Below are positions 23,578 to 36,529 of a DNA stretch of 64,000 nucleotides, one piece after another (the first letter of the stretch is position 1; the number at the start of each line of letters is the position of its first letter). A program made the translations under genes and the position numbers. Origin of the DNA: Capsicum annuum. Lineage: Eukaryota; Streptophyta; Magnoliopsida; Solanales; Solanaceae. The notes under the pieces are model-generated. The model was given only the letters and a program-made list of their open reading frames with translations. It did not search any database and had not been told where the DNA came from. Location: NCBI RefSeq assembly GCF_002878395.1, contig NC_061119.1:18057192-18121191 (forward strand), written 5' to 3'.

Positions 23578-24440
23578 AACTTTCTCTTCGACTTGGTGCA
23601 AATGGAGGACCAACCTAAATGCCACAAACCAACCGCTTTAAACTAATTGAACAAGAGATAGCAAATTCTCAAAAGATCACTGAACCCAAGAAGGGGGCCT
23701 ACGTATCTCACTTCTGAGAGAGAAGAATCAAGTGTGCGTAGTTCGTGAAGTTTTGGCACAACATGGCCGATCAAACTCTATTTCTTTTTCTTTTTCTTTT
23801 TTCTTGAAACTTTAAGAAGAAAAGAAAATAAGAACTAACTAAAACGACCCTATACATAATGAAACCTATGATTACAAAAGAAAAATATTTTTGGATTTTC
23901 AATTTTTAATTTCATATGACAATGAAACTTAAAGCTATTAAAGAAAAATATTTTTGTGGTTTTCTTTTAAAGATATATATGAAACACCTACTCTAAATGA
24001 AGAGAAGAAAGTTTTTTTGGATAAATATCCAAAACCCCCCAACCTTTACCCCAAATCCCAACTACACACTTATACTTTGTAGGGGCCTATGACCCCCCTG
24101 AACATTTTAAAAATGAAATTATTACACCCCTAAAGGCTTATGTGGCAAAGAAAGTGTATCTCACTCTCTCTGAGAGAGTGAGTCGTCCAAAAATCTTAAA
24201 AAAAGTATTTTTGCATATCTTTTTAATATAAAAGTATATATTGTTTACCAAAAAAAAGTACATATAATATATATATTATTTTTATTTCATTTTATTTTCT
24301 TTTTTCTTCATCACCATCACTCTCTCTCATAAAAAGCTTCAACAACCCTTCAATGGCTATAGAACTATCTTCATAAAAAGAAGTATATTTACTTAATTAA
24401 ATTGAATGTCCATTAATTAAAGAAGTAAATATGACAGAAT

Positions 24441-24992
24441 TTATGCTTTTCGTTTATCTCTTGCAACGTATGTAGTGAAACAATTAAAAGGATGGCCATA
24501 ACGTATAGGGTATAGAACTATAACTAAAACAATCCCCATTGTTTCCTTAGCTGTTGCTGCTGTCATTCTCTCATTTTCAAGTTCCAAACAAGCAGCACTT
24601 GCTCTCCTTCTTTCCATCTTTACCATTTTTCTCAGTGACAAAACATCAAACACTTTGTCCTCATCATTACACTCTTCTTCAAACTCTTCCTTCTCATCAT
24701 CCAATTCCAATAAACCATCATTTTTTTCATCTTCTAAGTCCGAATTCATCAACAACCCAGTCTTACAAGACTTCATTTTTTCACTTTATTTCCCATCAAA
24801 ATCATTTTTGGAACCACACCCATTTCTCAATTCACTTGATTTCCCACAAAAATAACAAAAAGAATGGTTCCAACCCTTACAATACCAACTAAATTGTAAA
24901 ATCCTCAATCCCAAACCAAACAATAACAACAACAACCCCAAAACTTTATACAATTGTCCAAACCACCCAAACACCAAAAACCCAAATCCCAA
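24441..24992 (-). pseudogene. Captured fragment resembling GTD-binding (DUF593, zein-binding) protein
   Basis: From 24992 the minus strand reads a hydrophobic, membrane-like start (FGQLYKVLGLLLLLFGLGLR), a Cys-containing stretch (FCYFCGK), one in-frame TAA at about 24783, an acidic region (DEKEEFEEECNDEDK) and then FDVLSLRKMVKMERRRASAA with CLELENERMTAATAKETMG. The last block has the hallmark of the GTD-binding domain: a coiled coil of LRK-x3-ERRR-A-x5-LE-x-ER type. Known family members are membrane-anchored myosin receptors or zein-body proteins. Both halves share one frame, so about 180 codons are almost open. It ends where the family similarity stops, as if at an exon border. No introns are visible. 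The family call is from memory. Confidence 0.65.
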
Positions 24993-25388
24993 ATCCCAAA
25001 TCCATATTCAAACTCAAAGACGTCAGGGATTCAACATAATCCATGAAAATAAAATCCAAGAATCTCTTATTGAATTCAAAAACTGAACACAAAATGAACA
25101 AGAAATATAAAAGACGAATAATCTACATGTGGGTTTCAATGTTTTATATGTGACTATTCCAAAATACAAAAATTTAAGCAAAAAAAAACTAACAATGAAT
25201 AATACTTCATTTTTAGTTTCTAAAAAATGGAAATTGTTGATTTTTCGTTGTATCCATTGGAGCTTCGCCGATCGGAGCTCCGAGAGACAACTGTTGTCAG
25301 TCTAAGTCGTTGTAAAGTTAAGAAAAGTTAGAGAGAAGCTAGAGAGAAGAGAAAAGGTATATTAGCTTATTAAAGATGTTGACAAAGA

Positions 25389-25435
<47 letters not shown>
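25389..25435. repeat. (AT)n microsatellite
   Basis: Uninterrupted alternating A and T run inside the TIR transposon. Confidence 0.95.
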
Positions 25436-25438
<3 letters not shown>

Positions 25439-27139
25439 GAATAATTATTAATTTTTTTAATATAAAAATATAATATTATGTTGAAATTACATGGCATGAC
25501 ATGGCAAGTGCGTGTTGCTCACCTTTCATTACACATCTGGGTGCGAGTTGTTTTTGGGGGTGGGGGGTAATAATTCCATTTTAAAAATGTTCAGGGGGGT
25601 CATAGGACCCCCGCAAAGTATAAGAGTGTAGTTGGTATTTGGGGTAAAGGTTGAGGGAGTTTTTGGCTATTTTTTCTTTTTTAAATAAAATCACCGAACC
25701 CTGAAAGGGCTGCCCACGTATCTCACTCCCGATAGAGGAGAATCAGGTGTGCGTAGTTCGTGAAGTTTTGGCACAACATGACTGATCAAACTCTCTTTCT
25801 TTTTCTTGAAACTTTAAGAAGAAAAGAAAATAACAAATTGTCAAAAGAATTGATGAAAATATTTTTTGATTTTTATCAAATTTAAAATTCCTACACAAAA
25901 TGAAACCTAGGATTACCAAAGAAAATCTTTTTGAGTTTTCGATTTTGAATTTCATATGAAAATGAAACTTGAAGCTATTAAAGTAAAATCTTTTTATAGT
26001 TTTCTTTTAAAAGATGTATAAGATACCTACTCAAAATGAAGAGTGAAAATATTTTTGGATTTTTTAAATAACATCACCGAACCCATGAAGGGTTGCCTAC
26101 GTATCTCCTTTCCAAAAGAGGAGAATCAGGTGTGCGTAGTTCGTCCAGATTGGACAATTAAGGACTAAATAACAAACTGAATCTTGACTTAAGAGACAGA
26201 TGATGAAAACGTCAATAAAATCTCTTCTGGGTATTTCGATTTGACACTTCACATAAATTGACATCAACAACTATGAAAGAAATTTTTTTTTGGTATTTTT
26301 GTTATATGGAATGTGCAAAACTTTTATCATTTTTTTTTTTGAATTTTTCTTTTATAAGAAGCTACTATTGAAAAAAATCTTTTTTCAAATTTTCAAATTA
26401 TGAATGCTTGCTAATGAGAACAAAAGAAAAATCTTTTTGATTTTTTTTTTGAGAAGATGAGCGCAAAAGGTAAAAAAAAGAATCTTTTTGAATTTTTGGA
26501 TTTTGGAAAACAAAATTCATAAATAACTCTAAAAACTACGAAACTCTTCTTTTTTTACTCATTTTTTTCTTTTTCCTTTTTTTTTAAACTTTTCATAAAC
26601 AAACTCTCCTTTAATTTAGCACATGCTTTCCGCAAACCAGTCTATTAAATGACCCTATTTTCCTCAAAGATGCAACAATTAGCACGTAAGGATGTTTTAG
26701 GAGTGAGTCTCCTACAAAGGATCAGGTGGGTCCCGCTAGGTCTCAATATGATGCAGATAAGCATGACCTAAAGGTTGACCTAAGCTGGAGTCCACTAACA
26801 AGGCTGTTCGGAGGCGCATATGGTCGATAGTGGCTGTGATTGCTTTCCACGTACTTTATACATCCAACGGCTCCCTCTCCTAAAATAAGGGTGACTTAAC
26901 TAGAGTTCGTGTATGCAACGTGTACTCCTGGACTTGTTGTAGAAAAAATTAACTCGGTATATGCAAATGATGCCAGATATAAAGCAGTCACACGTAAGAA
27001 AAAATTGTAAACACGAAGCATGTAGGTGCACAACAATGATAAAACAATAACACAAATGATAACACAAATAATGTTTATAAACCCATAATGTAAAATTAAG
27101 CCGATACAACTCAAAAAAATAAGCTCAAATTATGAAAAA

Positions 27140-27161
27140 TCCTCGGCAGAGTTGCTAGATC
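27140..27161 (-). other. Primer-binding-site-like sequence after the left LTR
   Basis: On the minus strand the LTR end TGTGACA is followed by GATCTAGCAACTCTGCCGAG. The right copy has GCTATGACGACTCTGCTGAG at the same place. This (GCGACTCTGCTGGGG type) is in the position of the primer site. I do not assign the tRNA. Confidence 0.55.
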
Positions 27162-29209
27162 TGTCACACCATTTTCTTTTAACCAAAAAGATATCGATTG
27201 TAAGTTCGAAAAGGGTTTTTATTATTAAAGCAACAAAATAAAGATTTGTTTCGAAAAAAGAATTATTTTTACAATTAAATTCAGAGTCGCCACTTGACAT
27301 AAATTGGGTATGCCAAGTCACCTTTCAAAATTCTTTTCAAAACAGTTTGACTCTAGAAACTGATTCGCGAATAGAGATTTCAATTAAGAATTTTGTTGAC
27401 CGAGGGGAAGGTGTTAGGCACCCCTCGATATCATGGTTCGACCACGGTCGCTTTGTGGAGTATATCAGCTAGAAGACACTATAAGATGTATAAACCAAAC
27501 AAACATACAAAACAAACAATCACACCAAAACAAAACAAGTCCCAAAAATAATGTCCAGTCCAATTATTATAGTTCGAAATAAAAGGTACTGAAATGTAAA
27601 CCAACGCTAACCTACGCTAATCCTAATCTACTCTCCACTCGGTGCCTTGGGACTTGATCACGCGCCATCTTCGAGTAAACGTTCTCGGGGCATTCCTCGA
27701 ATAAAATAATATAGATACCTCAGGGCATTCCCCAATCAAATAGTACAATTGATCCAAGTGTGATAAGACTAAACCATTCAACACACATTTTTTAACATTG
27801 AACAATCACAATCCCTATGTTTTGCCTACCCCGAACCTAAAATTTGTCGAACGATTCTCGACCTAAAACATGATATTATTAGGTGAAAATTAATAGCAAA
27901 CGACCAATTAATTAAACTATATGCATTATGAATCAAAATTATCAATATACACCTTCATCAATTTTTAATTCCCCTAATTTCATTCTCAAAATAATTGCCT
28001 ACTTCTTCGACTATCAATTCAATTTCTCACATCCAAATCCAACATCAACCAACACACAACAAAGATTCAAGCATGCTAAACATACAAATAATTCATAATC
28101 ACATAAAAATTAAAGTAAGAGAATATAGAATTTGACCTCAATGTTACTTTTATTCAATAAACTTGAACCAATTTTAACAGCGACGGGAGCCTTGAGAACC
28201 AATAAACCTCGAGCTGAACCTCAACAACGAACAAAACCCAACTACGGCAGAACCTTTACTATTTTTCACCAACAGTAACCAGTAATTATGGAAAGAGACG
28301 AAACCAACACCTACTTATACAATTTCATCGTCGGGTTTTATGGTTTTTTGGCGAGGGTTTGACCAGAGCAGTCAATGGGGAAGTTGTGGTTACCTCATCG
28401 AAGCTTCGATAAGCTCAGGAAGAGTGATGTACGGGCTGGTATCTATCAAATTTCAGGCTGGCGACAAGGTTTTGGGTCCAACTGGTGATAGGTTAACAGC
28501 TGAAATAGTGAACCATGACCCTTTTTCTTTCTTACTCATTTCCTTTATTTTACTCATTTCTTATCTTCCTTTCCTCTCTCGATATCATTGTGTGTTAATG
28601 AACTATGATTGTTTTTCCAGTAAGAGATATGTAAATTCTGATCTGTAAGTGTGCGCGCGTGTTTCCAATATGTGTGTGAGTTTTTTAGCTTGTGTATGTG
28701 TTTTTCCTGTGTATTAATGAATCTATATATATGCTCTTCTTCAATTTTCTAGTGAGTGAATATGTGTAGTATATATGGTGAGAATTAGTGATTTTGTGTG
28801 GGGTATATGTGTGTGAATGTGTAGAAAAGATGAAGTCTGGTGTCTTTTTTCTATGTGTGTATATCTGGGTATTGTGAAGAAGAACCAGGAAGAATGGAGT
28901 CTGTGTGAAAAATGGAAATTGTGAGAATGATGGTGTGTTCCTCCCTAGTCCATAGAAATTGGGGGAGTATTTCTATATGGCTTGTGTGTCCCGTAGGATA
29001 AAGGGGGTATGGGGTGGGATAGTAGTTAGGATGAGGTGTAAAATTTAGTTAGGATAAGGGAATATTAGGGATGAAAGTTTTAATTTATTAGAATTTTTTG
29101 TATTTGTTTCCTTGTAGGGAAAGTGTAGAATGGGTGAGGGTGTATGATAAGGTGAGGCAAAAAAATGAATAAATTGGGTTTCCGGGAGGGACAAAATTAT
29201 GTGTCTACA
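27162..29209 (-). repeat. LTR of the gag-only element, left copy
   Basis: On the minus strand it starts TGTAGACACATAATTTTG at 29209 and ends TGTGACA at 27162, about 2.05 kb. It matches 45819-47900 along its length with many scattered differences, in the same orientation. A polypurine tract precedes it, so it is the 3' LTR of the right-hand unit and also the 5' LTR of the truncated left unit. Confidence 0.88.
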
Positions 29210-29222
29210 TATACCCCTCTTT
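29210..29222 (-). other. Polypurine tract of the gag-only element
   Basis: Minus strand AAAGAGGGGTATA directly before the TGTAGACAC start of the left LTR. Confidence 0.75.
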
Positions 29223-31690
29223 GGATGTAATCACAAAGTGTTTTCATACAAGGAAGTAGACAACGAGGCCGAATTTCGACTCGAACATTATTCAAAGGAA
29301 GAAATAGAAGGAAGAAGGACAATTGAGTTGGAGAGCCGAGTGAGGTCTTGTCGAGGTTTCGATCAGCGGTTCTATAATTACATCAAAAATAAAAATTACA
29401 AGTTAAAACATAAATAAATTACAAAAATCCTATCTATGTAGCTTTTTTTGGACTCTTGACTTGAGTTTCATAGCCCTATTCTCCAGGAGGACTCCTGACT
29501 TGCAATTTCTTCAACTTGTTGCTTGGCTTTCAATTTCTTCACTCTGTTCTCTAGGTGTATTCCTTACTTGCTATTTTTCAATCTACCGACTTTAAATTTC
29601 TTTACCTTGTTGGTTGAATTTCAAATTCCTTACCTTGTTGCTTGACTTTTCATTTATTCGCTCAATTCTTTAGGCGGGCTCCTGAAATCACATCAAAGCT
29701 AAAAAGAAAATTATCCCAAATAGAGATTATTATAAAAAGATTCCATTTTCCAGAAAAGTAAAGTTCCAAACAACAAGAATTAAATTTTCCCCCAGTTTAT
29801 CATTAGAGGACCTTTGTGAAAGTTGCATCATAATTACTTGAAAAACCTAAACAAGGAAATGCATCTTCTATAGGTTACTTGGAATGATTCGACTAGAAAG
29901 TGCATTTTCTAGGAATCAAAAGGAATGACACGACTGGAAAGTACATCTTCTAGGAATCAAGGGGAATGATCCGACTAGAAAGTACATCTTCTAAGAATCA
30001 AGGGGAATGACTTGACTAGGAGGTACATCATTTGGGATTCAAAGGGAATGACTCGACTACAGAGTACGTCTGTACATCATTTGGGATTCAAAGGGAATGA
30101 CTCGACTACAGAGTACGTCTTCTAAGAATCAAGGGAATGACTCGACTAGGAGGTATATATTCATGGCGTCAAAAGGAATGACTCGACTAGAAAGTACATC
30201 TTCTAAGAATCAAGGGGAATAACTCGACTAGGAGGTACGTCTTCTGGGAGTCAAAAGGAATGACTTGACTAGAGAGATCATCTTTTAAGAATCAAGGGGA
30301 ATGACTCGACTAGGAGGTACATCTTCTGGAAGTCAAAGGGAATAACTCGACTAGAGAGTATATCTTCTAAGAGTCAAGGGGAATAACTCAACTAGGAGGT
30401 TCATCTTCTGGGAGTCAAAGGGAATGACTCGACTAGAGAGTATATCTTCTAAGAATCAAGGGGAATGACTCGACTAGGAGGTACATCTTTTGGGAGTCAA
30501 AGGGAATAACCCGACTAGAGAGTATATCTTCTAAGAATCAAGAGGAATGACTCGACTAGGAGGTAAATCTTTTAGGAGTCAAAGGGAATGACTTGACTAG
30601 AGAATACATCTTCTAAGAATCAAGGGGAATGACTCGACTAAGAGGTATATCTTCTGAGAGTCAAGGGGAATGACTCAACCAGAAGGTACATCTTCTCAAA
30701 ATATAGGGGGATGACTAGACCAGAAGGTACGTCTTCTAATAGTCAAGGGGAATGACTCAACTAGAAGGTACGTCTTCTAGGATTAAAGGTTCAATTTAAG
30801 AAGTGTATCACCTAGCAAATGAAAATTAAAATACCTGGACAAGAAAGTGTGTCTCAGAGGGTTATAGGATGATGAATTTTTACCATGGTTTGATTGTCAA
30901 ACCTATGCAACAAAATTTCTTCTTGAATTTCTAGAAGTGAGGCATTGTAGCCCTTGATATTTATGCTCTGAAGTCCTTGATTTGAAGGTAACATATTTCC
31001 TGTTTCATCAAAGAAAACTTGTGAGTTTAAAATAAGGTGGCTTATTTGTGGCTTCGAATTTTGCAGCAAATGCTCTTTCCCTCATCGCATTTAACCTTGA
31101 TTCCAACCATTAGAATATATCATTGATTTTCTGCTTCATTAATCCAACTAAGATTATTAAGAGTGACTCTGAAACAAACACAGTATCTCTATTTTGTCAT
31201 GCTCCTTAGATAAACCCTTTGAACGTTGGTATTTCCATGAGCTCCCAGGCTTGTGTATTGACAACACTTTCTGCATGCCTTATTTCATCTCACAATTATG
31301 CCTCTTTCATGTGCTGGCTTTTTACTTTTCTTTGTGCAATTGAAGAAGTTGGTAGCCAGTTTTAAAATCTTTTCTCACTTGTTTTGACATGGATTTGACT
31401 CAAAGATAAGAGAAAAATGACAATGATTTTTAATTTGGATAACTGACTCAAGAAAATAAAACTAAACTATAGAGAAGAAAGAAAAGACAATGAATGTCCC
31501 CGTTGAAAAAGATACAAGAAAAGCTTATCTAAAAGTGACAATCAACTCTAAGGATTAAGACATGCATTTTGGATTAAACTGCCAGATCTTTCCATCCAAA
31601 CTCTCACAAATTGTTTTTGAGTTAATGACGCTTAAACTGAGTTACTTTCTTGGGCCAATTGCATTTAGAGACCTCATTTGTCTAGTGAAG
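29223..31690 (-). other. Internal region of the gag-only element near its 3' end, non-coding
   Basis: No protease, reverse transcriptase, RNase H or integrase motif is readable on either strand. Content is a short A-rich stretch, CTTG-rich text at 29440-29690, the 41-bp array (separate entry) and about 900 bp of unrecognised sequence from 30800. Confidence 0.6.
29881..30788 (+). repeat. Tandem array, 41-bp unit, two alternating subtypes
   Basis: About 22 units of GGAATGACTCGACTAG-AG, GTACATCTTCT and then either AAGAATCAAGG or GGGAGTCAAAG. Successive starts at 30421, 30462 and 30503 give a 41-bp step, and the two subtypes alternate through the middle, giving an 82-bp higher-order unit. An exact 49-bp tandem copy lies at 30023-30071 and 30072-30120. 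Confidence 0.9.
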
Positions 31691-33301
31691 TGTAACGCAC
31701 CGAAAATGGGTCCTGAGACGTCACACGATGCTTAGGGTCACAAATGACCCCAAGATGACCCTTCTACTGGAATAACTCGTAAGCAACTGAATAAAATGCA
31801 TAAATCTGTACAAAATCAGCGGAAGGTAACTCTTTTCTAAATATGATCAATACAAAACTAAATCCACTTGATTACAACTCTTCTTTTACAAAGAAAACTT
31901 AAATCAAATACATTAACTCTACTGATTGTCTATGAAGCCTCTACTAATACTGACTATAGATAGCTGGGAAGCTACTCTAACTATCGCTAATCAATACCTA
32001 TGAATAAGAAAGTAAAGAATATAAATAAGTATAACTGAAGTCCCCGAAGTAGGAGGACTCATCATCTCACAGGCTCGAATCTGCATGTCTGAATATGAAT
32101 GTGCATACTGAAACTTGTATCTATATTATGAGATAATGTAGCACATAGATATATATGTGGATCAGTACTTTGAGGATGTACTGAGTATATGGGGTTAATG
32201 CATAAGTAAAAACATATCTCATAATCATCACTTATAAAACAATGCATGCTAAATGTAAGTGACTTACATAAACTGGAATATCTGAAATGCTGAAATAAGT
32301 AGTAATAAGAAGCAAAACATGCTTTATAAATTTCATGAGCCACAACATTTAGTTCCAAAAGCTATGCTTGTACTCTCTATTTAAATCATATTGTCTAAGT
32401 ATAGAAAAGACCAACTCGTAAATCTGAAATCTGAAAGCTGATCTCTGTAACTATAATCTTTCTATAAACTTTAAAACTTTAAGGGAAATACTTTAAAACA
32501 ACTTTTTGTAAAACTCTTTTATTAGGAAAAACATTTTATTTGAAGATAAAATAATTTTAAGAACAACTTTCTATAAGGGAAAATACTTTATCTTAAGGCT
32601 TTAGGAATCTTAAAAATCATAGCTTCCAGAACATATGCTTTTATCTTAAGGCTTTAAACTAAAATACTGTTTTAAGAGTAGGGGACTTCTTTTGGGAGGT
32701 TCTTCTAACCGACATAAACCATGTGAGCTGACATGTAATCCAACGTCTTGCCCACGTTGGGGAGAGCTCTTCTTCCCTTGCCATCGGAATAGAGCCTTAA
32801 CTTAAGTGATCACTATCTTAGCCCACTATGGGCAAATTCAGAAACCTACGGTGGCACGTAGTTCTGGGTCATGAGACCTTAGAATCATACCCAACTCGGT
32901 TCTAAATACTACCCCCATACTTATTGCTTAGAACTTTCAGAAAATCCACCTTAAAATAGCATAAGAGTTTATAATCAAGACAAATTATGCTTCTCTTCTT
33001 TAAATCTCAAACTATGTGAATAATGTGGATTCGTTGGTCTTAGCTTAGGATCAAAAGATCAATTTCTTTCTTGAGACGTGGTAAACAATCATCAAAGAGG
33101 CTTAAAATTATAATCTTCTGAAAATATCAAGACTAAATCTTAGGGCTTAAAGCCCGTGCTTCAAACTTCTGTTAAAACACCAAAAGGTTCATACTTGATA
33201 ATGTAATAATTGATAAATCAACTCAAAATCTGGAATTTTCAGCAATAAGCATGAAAATATAAACATACTCATGTAATATCATCACTACTAAAAAATTCAC
33301 A

Positions 33302-34018
33302 AAAACCGACCACAAAAATGTAGTTGGAAAAAACCGACCACATGTGGTCGGTTTTTTAATTATTTTTTGAAATGTTTTTCTTTTTTGTAAAAAAGCGACC
33401 ACATGTGGTCGTTTTTATATTTTAAAATATCAAAATAATCATTTCAATAATTTTTATAATAATTATTATTTCTTTTACAAATAAAAGTTAATAAAAAATA
33501 ACAAAACCGACCACTTGTTGTCGATTTTCTTTAAAAAATTATAATTAAAAATATTTTTAAAAACCGACCACATGTGGTCGGTCTTGAAAAGAAGTTAATT
33601 AATTTTTTAAAAAGACCAACCACGAGTGGTCAGTTTTTAATTTATTTTTTTAAATATATATTTAAAAAAATCACCACATGGGGTCGATTTTTAACAAAAA
33701 TAAAGAATTGTTTTTTAAAAAAAAACGACTACTTGTGGTTGGTTTTTAATGAAATTAAAAAAAGAAATTACTTTTAAAAAACAGATCACATGTGGTTGAT
33801 TTTTAAATAAAATAAAAAGAAAAATAATTTTTAAAAACCGACTACTTGTGGTTGGTTTTTAATGAAAAATAAAAAATAATTAATTTTAAAAAACCGACCA
33901 CATGTTGTTGGTTTTTAATTAACATAAAAAATAATTATTAAAAACCGACCACATGTGGTCGGTTTTTCATTAAAATAAAAAAATTTTTTTTTAAAAACTG
34001 ACCACTTGTGGTCGATTT
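33302..34018. repeat. CACTA left subterminal repeats (palindromic motif)
   Basis: About 13 copies of a palindrome whose consensus is CCGACCACATGTGGTCGG, spaced roughly 50-60 bp by A/T-rich spacers; perfect at 33334-33351. Variants carry TTGTGG, or GTTGGT in one arm. In En/Spm elements such repeats bind the TnpA-type protein that pairs the ends. Confidence 0.92.
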
Positions 34019-34033
34019 TGGAATTAAAAAAAA

Positions 34034-34626
34034 AAAGAAAAAAAGTAAATAATTATTGTTAAAAATAATAATATAATCTAATATTTTCTTTATGTAATCT
34101 AATTATTATTAGTAGTAAAAACAATATATTAGATTATTTATATAATCTAATATATTATTTTTTAAAATTATATTAATTACACGTAGTCAATAACCAATAT
34201 AATAAAAATAAAAATCAATAAATCTTAGATTTTGTGAAAAACTTTACACTAAAAAATATATCAAATATAATATAGAAATTACGTCAAACGTAATCTTTAT
34301 CTTTTACTTATGTTTCAATATATAAAATAAATATTTTCCTTTATATATACATTAAATGACGTTAAACATGCATAATCTTTATACAATGAATATGTGTATA
34401 TATATCATACCGTTGACAGATAATTGAAAAATGATGTTTATAGTACGTATTTGAAAGCTGAAAACTGATGTTTATATAGTACGTATTTTAAAGTTGATGT
34501 TTATAGTACGTATTTGTAGTCATAGTAATATAATATATAACCAATAATTCACCAGAATATAATGAACATATTCTATTATAAGGTAATATATTTGTGGATG
34601 TGATGTATATTGTACGCATTCAAGAG

Positions 34627-34675
<49 letters not shown>

Positions 34676-35700
34676 GGATTGATGAACAATGTAGTAAAAA
34701 CCTATTAGAATCTATCCAAATATATTGAATACCTTGATTTGAAATAACATAAGTAATAATATAATATATACTTATGTTGAAGTTATATTAATGTAAGATA
34801 ATCAAATTAATCGATCACTTATCAGAGTATGTACATGAAATACGTCGCACTATATTATTGGATCATATATTCGTGTATGTATGTGATGTATATAATACGT
34901 ATTTAGAACTTAATATAGTCTATGGTGTGTATATGGTGTGTATGTATAGGTATATAAATATTATATAGTGAAGGTATATTAATGACATAAGATAATCTAA
35001 CGATAATTCATCTGATTATATGTGAAATATGTTGTATATTATTATGGGATCATAAAATCGTATATGCATGTGATGTTTATAGTACGTATTTGACATCCAA
35101 TTTTGACTGCCAGATACTCCTTTTAGGTTGTTGTTTTGTAGAAATTATTAATTTCAAATATTAATATTTTTTACACATTATTCTTGTATCAAAAAGATAT
35201 TGACGTGTCACATTCATGATTTAAAAAATATGCAAAATATTTTTATGAATTATTCTTGTATCATATAAATAACGACACGCCGCATTCATGATTTAAAAAA
35301 AATGTGCAAATTATTTTATTTCCTTTTAGTATTATTTTTACAATTTACTAACTCAAATACGATATTTTACATAATTTTATTAACATTTATTACATTATTA
35401 TTTTCGTAAATAGGCACACTTACAATTTACAAATAAATTATTATTATTATTATTATTGTTGTTGTTATTATTAGTATTTTACATAACATTAATCTTTACA
35501 TCAATGCCTCATTATTATTTTTCTTTCGTCATTATTACAATAGCAGCCGATTTCTATTTATTCTCTTATGTGTTTAAATTATAGCCAATTTATATTCAAT
35601 TAATGTCAATTTCATCCAATTTGACGCTAATTTTAATTTTTAAGCCATTTTTAAATTATTCTAATCTCAGTCGTCGATCAAAATTAATCCGACGACCAAG
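34034..35700. other. CACTA interior, AT-rich, no gene
   Basis: Very AT-rich, with a (TA)n run at about 34630-34669 and repeated fragments such as GTTTATAGTACGTATTTG (34430-34515, 35065-35085) and a pair of CACATTCATGATTTAAAAAA-like blocks near 35210 and 35280. No reading frame of note. Confidence 0.7.
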
Positions 35701-36008
35701 ATCACATTTCTATTTTCTTTCCTTTTAAATCAAACCTAACCCCAATTTCCCACAGCAGCCGTATTTTCCATCTCCTTCCCCTTTCTATTTCTTTCCTCCA
35801 CTCTTTCTCCAACAAGAACTACCAGTTACCCGCCCGCCGCCGCCGTCCTTTTCTTCTCCGGCGAACAACCAATAATGTAGCCACCACGTCCCTCACTCTT
35901 CCATCTCCACCACCTCTTCTCCATCGACACCGACGAGAACAACCACCCAACGCCGCTGACCGGCGAAATCCCTCAAGTCGCCGCCACCAGCTCCCTTTAT
36001 TCACGCTG
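35700..36008 (+). other. GC-rich exon-like block with possible splice donor in the CACTA element
   Basis: A sharp change from AT-rich to CT- and GC-rich sequence (CCGCCGCCGCCGTCC near 35833-35850, many CCACC and CCGGCG) looks like a plant 5' untranslated exon. It ends at CACGCTG followed by GTAATG (36009), a usable donor site. The only frames are low-complexity Arg- or Pro-rich. Either the element's own first exon or a captured host leader; not resolved. Confidence 0.4.
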
Positions 36009-36529
36009 GTAATGACAAGCACCTGTGAGAAAGGTTGTTAGACATCATATTTTTTGATTGCTTGTTAGACATCATATTTGTTGTTGGATTTCAAAACTTG
36101 TTTGATTAATTGTTGGCTCTCTGTTAGCCTAGATAATCTTTACTGTTGTTATATGGGTATTATGTATAGTTGGGTTATGTGTTAATGGAGGGCTAAGATA
36201 ATTTCGACCAAGGTCTAACTATCTATGTTGTATCTTATTGTATTCATCGGATTCTTGTTGTTGTTAATGTACTCGTGACTGTCTTGTTGTTGTTATAATG
36301 TTGTTTTTGTCTTATGTTGATAATCTAGTTTGGATTGTTTGCTGGAAAATAGGTGTTAAACACCTCACTACTTATGTTCTTGTTATTGTTTGTGAATCTG
36401 AGAGTGGTCATCTATAGGGTCCTTGGTTCTTTTGAACTTATGGACTGTTTTGGATGTATGTTCTGGTATGTTCTTGGTCATTGGTTGTTCTTGTATCAAA
36501 ATGTGTACTAGTGACTTCAAAATGGTTAA

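Larger units (their letters stand above)
24021..25676. mobile_element. TIR transposon carrying a captured host gene fragment (Pack-MULE-like)
   Basis: The left end (CCAAAACCCCCCAACCTTTA) and the reverse complement of the right end (CCAAAAACTCCCTCAACCTT) align for over 100 bp through TACTTTG, CCTATGACCCCCCTGAACAT and AATTATTA. Comparison with the right leader copy, which lacks it, shows a clean insertion. Flanks are T-runs, so the duplication length cannot be read. There is no transposase. Inside, on the minus strand, is a coding-like fragment (24441-24992). A (TA)n run lies at 25389-25435. Confidence 0.8.
23578..27161 (-). other. Leader region, left copy, carrying an inserted TIR transposon
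   Basis: Collinear with 43851-45818 once the 1.66 kb insertion at 24021-25676 is removed. It has three leader repeat units with the ATCACYGAACCC motif at about 23675, 25690 and 26072. The right part (26150-27140) is T- and A-rich and non-coding. It lies between a primer-site-like sequence and the gag start. Confidence 0.8.

Noticed and set aside
29881..30788. 41-bp repeats taken as a CRISPR array
   Set aside because: There are no spacers between units; the units are directly tandem.
30854..31069. 71-codon minus-strand frame in the gag-only element
   Set aside because: No pol or other motif and no support from neighbours; it lies in a drifting non-coding part.
33302..34018. Regularly spaced palindromes taken as a CRISPR array
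   Set aside because: Spacers are simple A/T sequence and not unique, the genome is a plant, and the repeats sit beside CACTA ends with a 3-bp duplication.
35819..36022. 67-codon minus-strand Arg-rich frame
   Set aside because: Low-complexity translation of CCGCCG and CCACC repeats; a 5' untranslated exon on the + strand is the better reading.
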